In this document: positions 17,613 to 25,447 of the stretch, piece by piece
How positions within the stretch are numbered: the stretch's first letter is position 1
Layout: each line of letters starts with the position of its first letter
From: Streptomyces liliifuscus
GTDB taxonomy: Bacteria; Actinomycetota; Actinomycetes; Streptomycetales; Streptomycetaceae
Length of the DNA: 64,000 nucleotides
Assembly (NCBI RefSeq): GCF_016598615.1
Contig: NZ_CP066831.1
Span: 7,936,001-8,000,000, forward strand
Direction: 5' to 3'
The notes under the pieces: model-generated
What the model saw: only the letters and a program-made list of their open reading frames with translations
Told to the model about the DNA's origin: nothing
Databases searched by the model: none
Translations under genes and position numbers: made by a program

Positions 17613-18007
17613 GCGGTCTGCGACGCGTCTCGACCGGTGCCCCCTGGGAGGAGGCCTTCGGGTACTCCCGCGCGGTGGAGCTGCCGAACGGCCTTGTGCT
17701 GGTCTCCGGCTGCACGTCGATAGTGGACGGCGAGATCGCCGGAGGCGGCCCGTACGAGCAGGCGGTCAACGCGTTCAAGGTCGCGCTGGCTGCGCTGAAG
17801 CAGCTGGATCTCGGCCGCGAGGACGTCGTACGGACGCGTATGTACCTCACCCACGCCCGGGACGTGGAGGATGTCGGACGTGCTCACAAGGAGCTGTTCG
17901 ACTCCGTCAGACCCGCCGCATCCATGATCATCGTCTCCGGTTTCGTGGACCCCAGCCTGGTGGTCGAGGTCGAGGTGGAGGCGTACCGAGAGGCACCCGA
18001 GTCATGA
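17609..18007 (+). CDS. RidA/YjgF-family protein
   Basis: The product is 132 aa, the usual RidA length, with the family blocks GLVLVSGCTSIVDG, VNAFKVALAALKQL, DVVRTRMYLTHARD and VEVEVEAY. RidA proteins hydrolyse reactive enamine/imine intermediates. In canonical RidA the catalytic arginine sits in a PAR motif; here the matching place reads RPAAS, so the arginine is replaced by alanine and canonical deaminase activity is doubtful. The gene is locked into the his operon: its GTG overlaps the priA stop and its stop overlaps the hisF start, each by 4 nt. Confidence 0.88.
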   Translation: MSGLRRVSTGAPWEEAFGYSRAVELPNGLVLVSGCTSIVDGEIAGGGPYEQAVNAFKVALAALKQLDLGREDVVRTRMYLTHARDVEDVGRAHKELFDSVRPAASMIIVSGFVDPSLVVEVEVEAYREAPES

Positions 18008-18759
18008 CCCTGGCCGTTCGAGTCATCCCCTGCCTGGACGTCGACAACGGCCGGGTCGTCAAGGGCGTCAACTTCCAGAACCTGCGCGACGCGGGCGACC
18101 CCGTCGAGATGGCCAAGGTGTACGACGCCGAGGGCGCCGACGAGTTGACGTTCCTTGACATCACCGCGTCCTCGGGCAACCGCGAGACCACGTACGACGT
18201 GGTGCGCCGCACCGCCGAGCAGGTCTTCATCCCGCTCACCGTGGGCGGCGGTGTCCGTACGGCCGAGGACGTCGACAAGCTGCTGCGGGCGGGCGCGGAC
18301 AAGGTCGGCGTCAACACGGCGGCCATCGCCCGCCCCGACCTGATCCGCGAGATCGCGGAGCGGTTCGGGCGGCAGGTGCTGGTCCTGTCGGTGGACGCGC
18401 GCCGGACCGCCGAGGGCACCTTCGAGGTCACCACCCACGGCGGCCGCAAGGGCACCGGTATCGACGCCGTCGAGTGGGCGCACCGGGCTGCCGAGCTGGG
18501 CGCGGGCGAGATCCTGCTCAACTCGATGGACGCCGACGGCACGAAGGACGGCTACGACATCGAGATGATCGAGGCCGTACGGAAGCACGTCACGGTCCCG
18601 GTCATCGCCTCCGGCGGCGCGGGCCGGCTGGCCGACTTCCCGCCGGCCGTCGCCGCGGGCGCGGACGCCGTGCTCGCCGCGTCCGTCTTCCACTTCGGCG
18701 ACCTGCGGATCGGCGAGGTGAAGCAGGCGCTGCGGGAGGCGGGGCATCCGGTGCGGTGA
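18004..18759 (+). CDS. hisF: Imidazole glycerol phosphate synthase subunit HisF (cyclase)
   Basis: HisF pairs with HisH to make imidazole glycerol phosphate and AICAR from PRFAR. The product is 251 aa, a (beta/alpha)8 barrel. The catalytic aspartates are Asp12 (CLDVDNGRVVKG) and Asp131 (LSVDARR); the phosphate loops are TVGGGVRT and VIASGGAGR. It is the last gene of the overlapping operon and is followed by a hairpin terminator. Confidence 0.97.
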   Translation: MTLAVRVIPCLDVDNGRVVKGVNFQNLRDAGDPVEMAKVYDAEGADELTFLDITASSGNRETTYDVVRRTAEQVFIPLTVGGGVRTAEDVDKLLRAGADKVGVNTAAIARPDLIREIAERFGRQVLVLSVDARRTAEGTFEVTTHGGRKGTGIDAVEWAHRAAELGAGEILLNSMDADGTKDGYDIEMIEAVRKHVTVPVIASGGAGRLADFPPAVAAGADAVLAASVFHFGDLRIGEVKQALREAGHPVR

Positions 18760-18795
18760 CGCTCCGGAGACTTGCTCTCGCGTAGGAGAGGTTCG

Positions 18796-18828
18796 GTAAG
18801 CCCCGGTCACCTGGTGGCCGGGGCTTAC
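18796..18828 (+). terminator. Hairpin terminator of the his operon
   Basis: GTAAGCCCCGG (18796-18806) and CCGGGGCTTAC (18818-18828) form a perfect 11-bp stem with an 11-nt loop, 36 nt after the hisF stop. Confidence 0.8.
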
Positions 18829-18842
18829 TCGCGGCGGGAAGG

Positions 18843-18884
18843 GAAAGGAAAGTTGCGCAATTTATGTTGCGCAACTTTCCTTTC
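18843..18884. promoter_or_regulatory. Operator of the ArsR-family regulator: perfect 18-bp inverted repeat
   Basis: The arm GAAAGGAAAGTTGCGCAA (18843-18860) is followed by a TTTATG spacer and the exact reverse complement TTGCGCAACTTTCCTTTC (18867-18884). Each arm also contains the palindrome TTGCGCAA. The right arm supplies a -35-like TTGCGC (18867-18872); 17 bp further is the -10-like TACCGT (18890-18895), and the regulator ATG is at 18902. Binding here would block the promoter, so negative autoregulation is likely. Confidence 0.8.
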
Positions 18885-18901
18885 GTATCTACCGTAGGGG
18901 C

Positions 18902-19498
18902 ATGGTCGAGAAGGAGAACCGGGAGAACCGCCGGATCACGGACATGGGCACGCTCAAGGCGATCGCCCACCCCCTGCGGCTGCGGCTGTACCGGTCGCTG
19001 TTCGTCGCGGGTGTTGCCACCGCGTCCCAGCTCGCCGAGCAGGTCGACGAGGCCGTGTCACTGGTCAGCTACCACCTCCGCAAGCTCGCCGAACACGGGC
19101 TGATCGAGGAGGCCGAGCCGCGCAGCGCGGACGGCAGGGAACGCTGGTGGCAGCCCGCCTCGGAGGGCGTGAGCGTGCGGGACGAGGACTTCCGGGACGC
19201 GCCCGAACAGGCGGCGGCGCACACCGCGTTCGCCCGGCTCCTCGTCGACCAGCGCAGCGAGCTCTACCGGACGTACCTCGACGGGCGCCACGCCTGGGGC
19301 CCCGAGTGGAACCGCGCCGCCTCCGACTCCGAGACGACGCTCCGGCTGACCGCAGCCGAACTGAAGCGGCTCAACGAGGAGTTGCTCGCCCTCGCCAAGA
19401 AGTACGACGACGAGGGCCGCGCCGCCGAGGCGGCCGGTGACACCGAGGGGCGCGAGAACGTCGCGCTGCACCTGTACGGATTCCCGTTCCGCACCTGA
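18902..19498 (+). CDS. ArsR-family winged-helix transcriptional regulator
   Basis: The product is 198 aa. The winged helix-turn-helix lies at about residues 15-90: MGTLKAIAHPLRLRLYRSLF, then TASQLAEQVDEAVSLVSYHLRKLAEHGLIEEA. The C-terminal half is helical (LRLTAAELKRLNEELLALAKKY) and may dimerise or bind a ligand; no metal-binding cysteines are seen, so it is not a classical arsenic sensor. The ATG has no ribosome binding site and a TACCGT -10 ends 6 nt upstream, so the mRNA should be leaderless. It is followed by an MFS exporter that it probably controls with itself. Confidence 0.9.
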   Translation: MVEKENRENRRITDMGTLKAIAHPLRLRLYRSLFVAGVATASQLAEQVDEAVSLVSYHLRKLAEHGLIEEAEPRSADGRERWWQPASEGVSVRDEDFRDAPEQAAAHTAFARLLVDQRSELYRTYLDGRHAWGPEWNRAASDSETTLRLTAAELKRLNEELLALAKKYDDEGRAAEAAGDTEGRENVALHLYGFPFRT

Positions 19499-19539
19499 GA
19501 GTTCGCCGCGCCCGCGCCGCGCGCCCGAGAGAGGCCGTC

Positions 19540-20790
19540 GTGACCGTCACCCCCGCGATATCCGAACCGCTCGCCGCCGAACGGGCCGCCCATCGGGACC
19601 CGAATGTCTTGCGGTGGCTCGGTGCGTACGCCGCGTCCATGGTCGGCGACAACGTCTACTACCTCGCGCTGACCTGGGCCGCCGTCCAGGCGGGAACGCC
19701 CGCGCAGGCGGGGTTCGTGGCGGCCGTGAGCGCCGTGCCGCGCGCCCTGCTGATGCTCGGCGGGGGAGTGCTGGCAGACCGGTTCGGTCCCCGGAAGGTC
19801 GTCATCGGCAGTGACGCCGTGCGGTGCGCGGCCGTGCTCGCGGTGGCCGCGCTGCTCTTCACCACGACTCCCGGGCTGTGGCCGCTGGCGCTGCTCGCCC
19901 TCGTCTTCGGCACGGTCGACGCGGTCTTCATGCCCGCGGTGGGCGCCCTGCCGGCCCGTATCACCGGCCGCGGCCAGCTCACCCGCGTCCAGGGCATGCG
20001 GGGCCTCGCCATCCGCTTCGCCAACGTCGTCGGCGCGCCGCTCGGCGGTCTGGGCATCGCGCTGGGCGGGCCGGCCGCCGCCTTCGGACTGGCCGGGCTG
20101 CTGATCGCCGTGTCAGTGCCGCTGCTGGTCTCCCTGCGGGTCGCCGACCTTCCCGGGGACGACAGGGCCGCCGAGCGCCCCACCGCCTGGAGCGACCTCC
20201 GCGACGGGTTGCGGTACATCCGCGGCCACCGCGTCCTCGCCCCGCTGATCGTCGTCATCGCCCTCGGGGACCTCGGCTTCGTCGGCCCGCTCAACGTGGG
20301 GCTGACCCTGCTCGCCGACGAGCGCGGCTGGGGCGCCTCAGGGGTGGGCTGGGTGCTCGCCGGGTTCGGCGTGGGCGCGGGCGCCGCCGCGCTGCTGCTC
20401 GCCGTACGCGGGGGCCTTCCGCACGCCGGACGCGTCATGGCGGTGACGATCCTGGCGGGCTCGGTCGCGGTCGGCGCCCTGGCCTACGTACCGAACGTCG
20501 TGGCGGCCGCGGGCGTCGCCGTCGTCGTCGGCCTGCTCACGGTCCTCAGCGGCGCCCTGTGCGGCGCACTGCTGCAGACCCGGTCCGACCCCGCCTACCT
20601 GGGCAGGGTCAGCTCCGTGGCCGGCATCGTCAGCCTCGGTCTCGCCCCGCTCAGCATGCCGCTGTCCGCCGCCGCGATCGGCGTGTGGGGCACGGGCCCG
20701 GTCTTCCTCGTCAGCGCGGCCGTGTGCGGCCTCGGCGGGGTGCCGGCGCTGTGCGTCCGTGACCTCCGCCGGGCCGAACTGCCGAAGTAG
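19540..20790 (+). CDS. MFS transporter (probable exporter)
   Basis: The product is 416 aa with about 12 hydrophobic segments. The loop between helices 2 and 3 has the MFS motif variant GGGVLADRFGPRKVVIGSD, and a cytoplasmic middle loop lies near residues 195-220. It resembles MFS proteins that are commonly paired with ArsR/HTH regulators. It follows the ArsR gene by 41 nt in the same direction. The substrate is unknown. Confidence 0.9.
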   Translation: MTVTPAISEPLAAERAAHRDPNVLRWLGAYAASMVGDNVYYLALTWAAVQAGTPAQAGFVAAVSAVPRALLMLGGGVLADRFGPRKVVIGSDAVRCAAVLAVAALLFTTTPGLWPLALLALVFGTVDAVFMPAVGALPARITGRGQLTRVQGMRGLAIRFANVVGAPLGGLGIALGGPAAAFGLAGLLIAVSVPLLVSLRVADLPGDDRAAERPTAWSDLRDGLRYIRGHRVLAPLIVVIALGDLGFVGPLNVGLTLLADERGWGASGVGWVLAGFGVGAGAAALLLAVRGGLPHAGRVMAVTILAGSVAVGALAYVPNVVAAAGVAVVVGLLTVLSGALCGALLQTRSDPAYLGRVSSVAGIVSLGLAPLSMPLSAAAIGVWGTGPVFLVSAAVCGLGGVPALCVRDLRRAELPK

Positions 20791-20809
20791 CCGAACGCCG
20801 AAGCAGCTG

Positions 20810-21445
20810 TCAGATGCCCAGCTGCTTCGCCTCGTGCAGCTTCACGATCGCGTCCTTGTCGCCCTCCAGTTCCACCTCGGCCGCGTTCTTGCGGCCGTAC
20901 AGGAACAGCAGGAGCTCCGAGGGCTCGCCGGTGGCCGTGACGACCGGGGTGCCCCGGTGGGCGACCGCCGTCTGGCCGTCCGGGCGGCGCAGGACCAGGC
21001 CCGTGGGGGTGCCGCGGCCCATCAGACGGGCCGTGCGTTCCAGACGGGACCAGAGGGCGTCCTGGAAGACCGGGTCGAGCTCGCGCGGAACCCAGTCGGG
21101 CTGGGCACGGCGTACGTCCTCGGTGTGGACGTAGAACTCGATCGCGTTGGACGCCTCGTCGATCTGCTTGAGCGAGAAGGGCGAGAAGCGCGGCGGCCCC
21201 GTACGGATGAGCTGGATCAGCTCCTCGTACGGCTTGTCGGTGAACTCGGCCATCACCCGGTCCAGGCGTGAGGCGAGCTGCTTGATCAGGATGCCGCCCG
21301 CGGCATCCGGGCGGCGCTCACGCACGACCACGTGCGCGGCGAGATCACGGGTGTTCCAGCCCTCGCACAGAGTGGGGGCGTCCGGGCCCTCCGTCTCCAA
21401 CAGATCCGCGAGGAGAAGTCGTTCACGCTTGGCATGGGTCGACAT
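20810..21445 (-). CDS. TIGR03085-family protein (DinB/mycothiol-dependent maleylpyruvate isomerase-like)
   Basis: The product is 211 aa. The N-terminal region (RERLLLADLLETEGPDAPTL, then GWNTRDLAAHVVVRERRPDA) is typical of the actinobacterial MDMPI N-terminal/TIGR03085 family, a four-helix DinB-like fold that in some members uses mycothiol and binds a metal through histidines. The ATG at 21445 lacks a ribosome binding site; TAGGCT (21453-21458) ends 7 nt before it, so it looks leaderless. It is divergent from hisI across 84 bp and convergent with the MFS gene. The enzymatic role is unproven. Confidence 0.82.
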   Translation of the reverse strand: MSTHAKRERLLLADLLETEGPDAPTLCEGWNTRDLAAHVVVRERRPDAAGGILIKQLASRLDRVMAEFTDKPYEELIQLIRTGPPRFSPFSLKQIDEASNAIEFYVHTEDVRRAQPDWVPRELDPVFQDALWSRLERTARLMGRGTPTGLVLRRPDGQTAVAHRGTPVVTATGEPSELLLFLYGRKNAAEVELEGDKDAIVKLHEAKQLGI

Positions 21446-21529
21446 GCCTGCCAGCCTACGACTGCCTCCGGGGTCCGCCCAGTGGACAAGGGCACAGGAG
21501 TGTCGGACCGGCGCGGCACAATGGGCGTC

Positions 21530-21967
21530 ATGACCAGCACGCCCCCGCCCAGCAGGCCCAGCGGCCTGGATCCCGAGATCGCCGCACGCCTCAGGCGCAG
21601 CGCCGACGGGCTCGTCCCCGCCATCGCCCAGCAGTACGACACCGGAGAGGTGCTGATGCTCGGCTGGATGGACGACGAGGCGCTGCATCGCACGCTGACG
21701 ACCGGCCGGTGCACCTACTGGTCGCGCAGCCGCCAGGAGTACTGGGTCAAGGGCGACACCTCCGGTCACTTCCAGTGGGTCAGGTCCGTCGCCCTCGACT
21801 GCGACGCGGACACCGTGCTGGTCAAGGTCGACCAGGTGGGCGCCGCCTGCCACACCGGCGACCGCACCTGCTTCGACGCCGACGTGCTCCTCAAGGACGC
21901 GGGGGGCGCCGAGGGTGCCGTCGACACCACGGGCGCCGATTCCGGCGTACCGGCCGTGGATCAGTAA
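21530..21967 (+). CDS. hisI: Phosphoribosyl-AMP cyclohydrolase
   Basis: HisI opens the adenine ring of PR-AMP, the third step of histidine synthesis. The product is 145 aa and monofunctional. Metal-binding residues are seen in DCDADTVLVKVDQ and CHTGDRTCF; other blocks are MLGWMDDEALHRTL and TYWSRSRQEYWVKGDTSGH. A Gly/Ala-rich tail of about 25 aa follows the domain. CACAAT (21517-21522) ends 7 nt before the ATG and there is no ribosome binding site. It lies away from the main his operon and directly before trpE. Confidence 0.95.
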   Translation: MTSTPPPSRPSGLDPEIAARLRRSADGLVPAIAQQYDTGEVLMLGWMDDEALHRTLTTGRCTYWSRSRQEYWVKGDTSGHFQWVRSVALDCDADTVLVKVDQVGAACHTGDRTCFDADVLLKDAGGAEGAVDTTGADSGVPAVDQ

Positions 21968-21978
21968 GGTCAGCCGCC

Positions 21979-23481
21979 ATGGACCTCGAGACCTTCCGCA
22001 AGCTGGCCACCGACCGGCGTGTCATCCCCGTCAGCCGCAAGCTCCTCGCGGACGGCGACACGCCCGTCGCGCTCTACCGCAAGCTCGCCGCCGAGCGCCC
22101 CGGCACCTTCCTCCTGGAGTCCGCGGAGAACGGCCGCTCATGGTCCCGCTACTCGTTCGTGGGCGTCCGGTCGGCGGCGACCCTGACGGCCCGCGACGGC
22201 CAAGCCCACTGGCTCGGTACCCCGCCCGTCGGTGTCCCCGTCGACGGCGACCCCCTCGCGGCCCTGCGCGCCACCATCGAGACCCTGCACACGCCCCACG
22301 ACCTCGTGCACGGCCGTGGCTCGTCCGGGCTGCCGCCCTTCACCGGCGGCATGGTCGGCTACCTCGGCTACGACATCGTGCGCCGACTGGAGAAGATCGG
22401 CCCCGGCGAGCGCGACGACCTGAAGCTGCCCGAGCTCACCATGCTGCTCACCAGCGACCTCGCGGTCATGGACCACTGGGACGGCTCGGTCCTGCTGATC
22501 GCCAACGCGATCAACCACAACGACCTCGACACGGGCGTCGACGAGGCGTACGCGGACGCGGTGGCCCGCCTCGACGCCATGGAGGCGGACCTCTCGCGGT
22601 CCGTCTCGCAGCCCCCGGCCGCGCTTCCGCCCTCCGAACTTCCCGAGTACACCGCGCTGTGGGGCGGCCCCGACTACCAGGTCGCCGTCGAGGACATCAA
22701 GGAGCGCATCCGGGCCGGCGAGGCCTTCCAGGTCGTCCCCTCCCAGCGCTTCGAAACACCGTGCACGGCAAGCGCGTTGGACGTGTACCGGGTCCTGCGG
22801 GCCACCAATCCGTCCCCGTACATGTACCTCTTCCGCTTCGACGGCTTCGACGTCGTGGGCTCCTCCCCGGAGGCCCTGGTCAAGGTCGAGGACGGACAGG
22901 CGATGGTGCACCCCATCGCGGGCACCCGGCCGCGCGGCGCCACGGTCCAGGAGGACCAGGCCCTCGCCGACGAGCTGATCGCCGACCCCAAGGAGCGCGC
23001 CGAGCACCTGATGCTCGTCGACCTGGGCCGCAACGACCTGGGACGGGTCTGCGAGCCCGGCTCCGTCGAGGTCGTCGACTTCATGTCCATCGAGCGGTAC
23101 TCGCACGTCATGCACATCGTGTCCACGGTGACGGGCAGGGTGGCCGAGGGGCGTACGGCCTTCGACGTACTGACCGCCTGCTTCCCCGCGGGCACCCTCT
23201 CCGGCGCCCCCAAGCCCCGCGCGATGCAGATCATCGACGAACTGGAGCCCTCTCGGCGCGGGCTGTACGGCGGCTGCGTCGGCTACCTCGACTTCGCGGG
23301 CGACTCCGACACCGCCATCGCCATCCGGACGGCCCTGCTCCGGGACGGCACGGCGTATGTGCAGGCCGGCGCCGGAGTCGTCGCCGACTCGGACCCCGTC
23401 GCCGAGGACACCGAGTGCCGCAACAAGGCGGCGGCCGTCCTGCGCGCGGTCCACACGGCGAACCGGCTCGGCCGACCGTAG
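21979..23481 (+). CDS. trpE: Anthranilate synthase component I
   Basis: TrpE makes anthranilate from chorismate with ammonia supplied by TrpG, which is not in the window. The product is 500 aa. The N-terminal domain has the feedback-site motif LLESAENGRSWSRYSFVG (about 37-54). The chorismate-binding domain runs from about 230 to 490 and includes PIAGTRPRGAT, DLGRNDLGRVC, SGAPKPRAM and GCVGYLDF. The ATG lies 11 nt after hisI; TAAGGT at 21965-21970, overlapping the hisI stop, could be a -10 for a separate leaderless transcript. Confidence 0.96.
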   Translation: MDLETFRKLATDRRVIPVSRKLLADGDTPVALYRKLAAERPGTFLLESAENGRSWSRYSFVGVRSAATLTARDGQAHWLGTPPVGVPVDGDPLAALRATIETLHTPHDLVHGRGSSGLPPFTGGMVGYLGYDIVRRLEKIGPGERDDLKLPELTMLLTSDLAVMDHWDGSVLLIANAINHNDLDTGVDEAYADAVARLDAMEADLSRSVSQPPAALPPSELPEYTALWGGPDYQVAVEDIKERIRAGEAFQVVPSQRFETPCTASALDVYRVLRATNPSPYMYLFRFDGFDVVGSSPEALVKVEDGQAMVHPIAGTRPRGATVQEDQALADELIADPKERAEHLMLVDLGRNDLGRVCEPGSVEVVDFMSIERYSHVMHIVSTVTGRVAEGRTAFDVLTACFPAGTLSGAPKPRAMQIIDELEPSRRGLYGGCVGYLDFAGDSDTAIAIRTALLRDGTAYVQAGAGVVADSDPVAEDTECRNKAAAVLRAVHTANRLGRP

Positions 23482-23602
23482 GCCGCACATCGGCCCGGAC
23501 CGCGGGAAACGGCCCTACAGCCGGACGTACGCGGACAGTGGGACGCGAGTCACGTGAACCCCGGGTGACGGTTCGCCCGGTGTTCAGGCGATAGTGGAGT
23601 AC

Positions 23603-24235
23603 GTGACTGCTGTTCCGCACCCCCGATCCGAAGCCCCCGGACCCGCCAGGTCCGGCCGCCGAAGCCTCGCCCTCGCCCTGCTGTTCGGCGCGCTCGGCGC
23701 GGTCGTCGCGCTGCTCGCCTCGCGGCAGGGCTGGGCCGAGGGCACCGCGACGGTGGCCGGCGGCGACTTCCCGCTGAGCGCCAAGGGCGGCGATGTGACG
23801 GGCGTGCCCGCGTCCCTCGCCATAGTGGGCCTCGCCGCTCTCGTCGCCGTCTTCGCCGTCCGCCGCGCAGGCCGTTTCCTGGTCGCCGGGCTCCTCGCGC
23901 TCTCAGGCGCGGGCACCGTCGTCTCGGCGCTCCTCGGCGCCTCCGACACCTCCGCGCTCGACGAGAAGGCGGCGCAGGCCTCCGGCGACAGCGGGGCGAC
24001 CGTGGACGCCATGACCCACACCGCCTGGCCGTACGTGGCCGCGGCGGGGGGTGTGCTGCTGCTTCTCGCCGGCCTGCTCGCCCTGCGGTACGGGCGGCTG
24101 TGGCCTGCCATGTCCGGTCGGTACGAGCGCGACGGGGCTCCGCGGGTGCGCAAGCCCCGGGTCCCGGCCGACCCGGACCGGCCCGAGGAGATCTGGAAGG
24201 CGCTGGACCGGGGTGAGGACCCGACCGGTGCCTAG
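23603..24235 (+). CDS. TIGR02234 family Trp-biosynthesis-associated membrane protein
   Basis: The product is about 210 aa with four hydrophobic segments (SLALALLFGALGAVVALLAS, SLAIVGLAALVAVFAVR, FLVAGLLALSGAGTVVSALL, YVAAAGGVLLLLAGLLALRYG) and a polar C-terminus. It matches the actinobacterial family found beside trp genes. GTG at 23603 is preferred: GATAGT (23590-23595) ends 7 nt before it and no ribosome binding site is present. GTG at 23594 is the alternative. It lies between trpE and trpC; a molecular role has not been shown. Confidence 0.85.
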   Translation: MTAVPHPRSEAPGPARSGRRSLALALLFGALGAVVALLASRQGWAEGTATVAGGDFPLSAKGGDVTGVPASLAIVGLAALVAVFAVRRAGRFLVAGLLALSGAGTVVSALLGASDTSALDEKAAQASGDSGATVDAMTHTAWPYVAAAGGVLLLLAGLLALRYGRLWPAMSGRYERDGAPRVRKPRVPADPDRPEEIWKALDRGEDPTGA

Positions 24236-24280
24236 CGACCAGTGAGGATGCCGTACGTGGACTGCGGGCCGGTGGGGGCC

Positions 24281-24357
24281 GGTCGCGCAGTTGCCCGCGC
24301 CCCTTACGGGGCGCAGACCACCGCGTACCTTACGGGGCACGGACCCCGCCCCTGACG
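24281..24357. repeat. Dispersed palindromic repeat with two partial copies
   Basis: GGTCGCGCAGTTGCCCGCGC followed by CCCTTACGGGGCGC is a slightly diverged copy (24281-24313). Two shorter partial copies follow (ending ACGGGGC and CCCGCCCCTGACGGGGC). They lie between the TIGR02234 gene and the HGxxPAAW gene. Confidence 0.65.
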
Positions 24358-24463
24358 GGGCTCGATACCCCCGCGCAGGCCGCACGCGCGCGTGCGGGAC
24401 AATGGTCGGCGAGCGTCCGACTCACACACGCACAGAGCAACACAGATCATGAGGAGCTAAGTC

Positions 24464-24703
24464 ATGGCGGGCAGCAACCACGGTCACACTCCGGCCGCCT
24501 GGACCGGTGTCACCATCGCGATCATCGGGTTCTGCATCTCCGGTGCCTTCATGGTGATGGCCAGCCCGCTGGGCTTCTGGGCCGGCATGGTCGTCGTGGC
24601 CCTCGGTGGCGTCGTCGGCATGGCCATGAGTGCGGCGGGCCTGGGCAAGCAGAAGGCCGCCCCCCGGACCCACCAGGTGGCGTCCGCGTCCGCCGAGAGC
24701 TGA
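24464..24703 (+). CDS. HGxxPAAW family membrane protein, 79 aa
   Basis: The name-giving motif HGHTPAAW is at residues 6-13. Two hydrophobic segments follow (VTIAIIGFCISGAFMVMA and GFWAGMVVVALGGVVGMAMS), with a short polar tail. GAGGAG lies about 8 nt before the ATG. This actinobacterial family sits next to trp genes in many Streptomyces. Its function is not known. A strong terminator follows. Confidence 0.88.
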   Translation: MAGSNHGHTPAAWTGVTIAIIGFCISGAFMVMASPLGFWAGMVVVALGGVVGMAMSAAGLGKQKAAPRTHQVASASAES

Positions 24704-24719
24704 CCTTCACGGCGTGCTG

Positions 24720-24756
24720 AGAGGCGGGCCCGGCTCCGAGTGCCGGGCCCGCCTCT
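24720..24756 (+). terminator. Hairpin terminator after the HGxxPAAW gene
   Basis: AGAGGCGGGCCCGGC and GCCGGGCCCGCCTCT form a perfect 15-bp stem around a 7-nt loop, followed by TTCG. It separates this gene from the DUF2752 gene. Confidence 0.85.
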
Positions 24757-24829
24757 TTCGCGTACGGACGCGCCCCTTCGCGTACGGGCATGTGTGCGGT
24801 GTGCGCCCCGGCGCGGCAGAATGCGTGGG

Positions 24830-25279
24830 GTGAACGCCGAAACCCGGAGGGTGACGCCCGCTCCAGGACCCGTGCCGCAGGGGTCCGTGGCCCGGCGGCT
24901 CCTCGTGCCCGGCGGGATCCTCGCGGCCGTGGCAGGCGCCTTCGCGTACGTGGGGGCCGTCGATCCGAACGAACCCGGGCACTACCCCGCCTGTCCGCTG
25001 CTCCAGTACGCCGGCGTGTACTGCCCCGGCTGCGGCGGACTGCGCAGCGCGCACGCCGTCGCGCACGGGGACCTCGTGGCGGCGCTCGGGGCCAACGCGG
25101 TCGCCGTCGTGGGGTATCTCGTGTTCGCCGTCGTGTGGACCGTCTGGGTGATCCGTACCGTCCGGGGGAGGCCGCTGCGCATCGATCCCCGTCCGTCCGT
25201 CCTGTGGGCCCTGGGCGCGTTGCTGCTGGTCTTCACGGTTGTCCGGAACCTGCCGTTCGGTGGCTGGCTGCATCCTTGA
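24830..25279 (+). CDS. DUF2752 membrane protein
   Basis: The product is 149 aa. The DUF2752 signature is clear: PLLQYAGVYCPGCGGLRSAH, with the CPGCGG core, around residue 65. Three hydrophobic segments flank it (LLVPGGILAAVAGAFAYVG, AVAVVGYLVFAVVWTVWVI, SVLWALGALLLVFTVVR). GTG at 24830 is chosen because CAGAAT (24817-24822) ends 7 nt upstream and there is no ribosome binding site; ATG at 24821 is in frame. The function of the family is unknown. It precedes trpC. Confidence 0.85.
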   Translation: MNAETRRVTPAPGPVPQGSVARRLLVPGGILAAVAGAFAYVGAVDPNEPGHYPACPLLQYAGVYCPGCGGLRSAHAVAHGDLVAALGANAVAVVGYLVFAVVWTVWVIRTVRGRPLRIDPRPSVLWALGALLLVFTVVRNLPFGGWLHP

Positions 25280-25312
25280 TCAATCGGTGAATGTCCAGGT
25301 AGTGGGACCGGC

Positions 25313-25426
25313 GTCAACCGGATGCGAGGCCTAAGCCCTCCTCCGGATACCATCGCAGTGACCATCGGTTTCGTCTCAAGCGGGACGGACCCCGGTCAAC
25401 CGCAGAAGCGCTTCAACTGTCAACCG
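25313..25426. repeat. Three direct repeats GTCAACCG in the trpC leader
   Basis: GTCAACCG occurs exactly at 25313-25320, 25395-25402 and 25419-25426, all upstream of the trpC start at 25448. The spacings (82 and 24 bp) are irregular. It could be a regulator-binding repeat; no leader peptide with tryptophan codons is seen here. Confidence 0.4.
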
Positions 25427-25447
25427 TCAGGGAAGGGGGCCGCTCGC

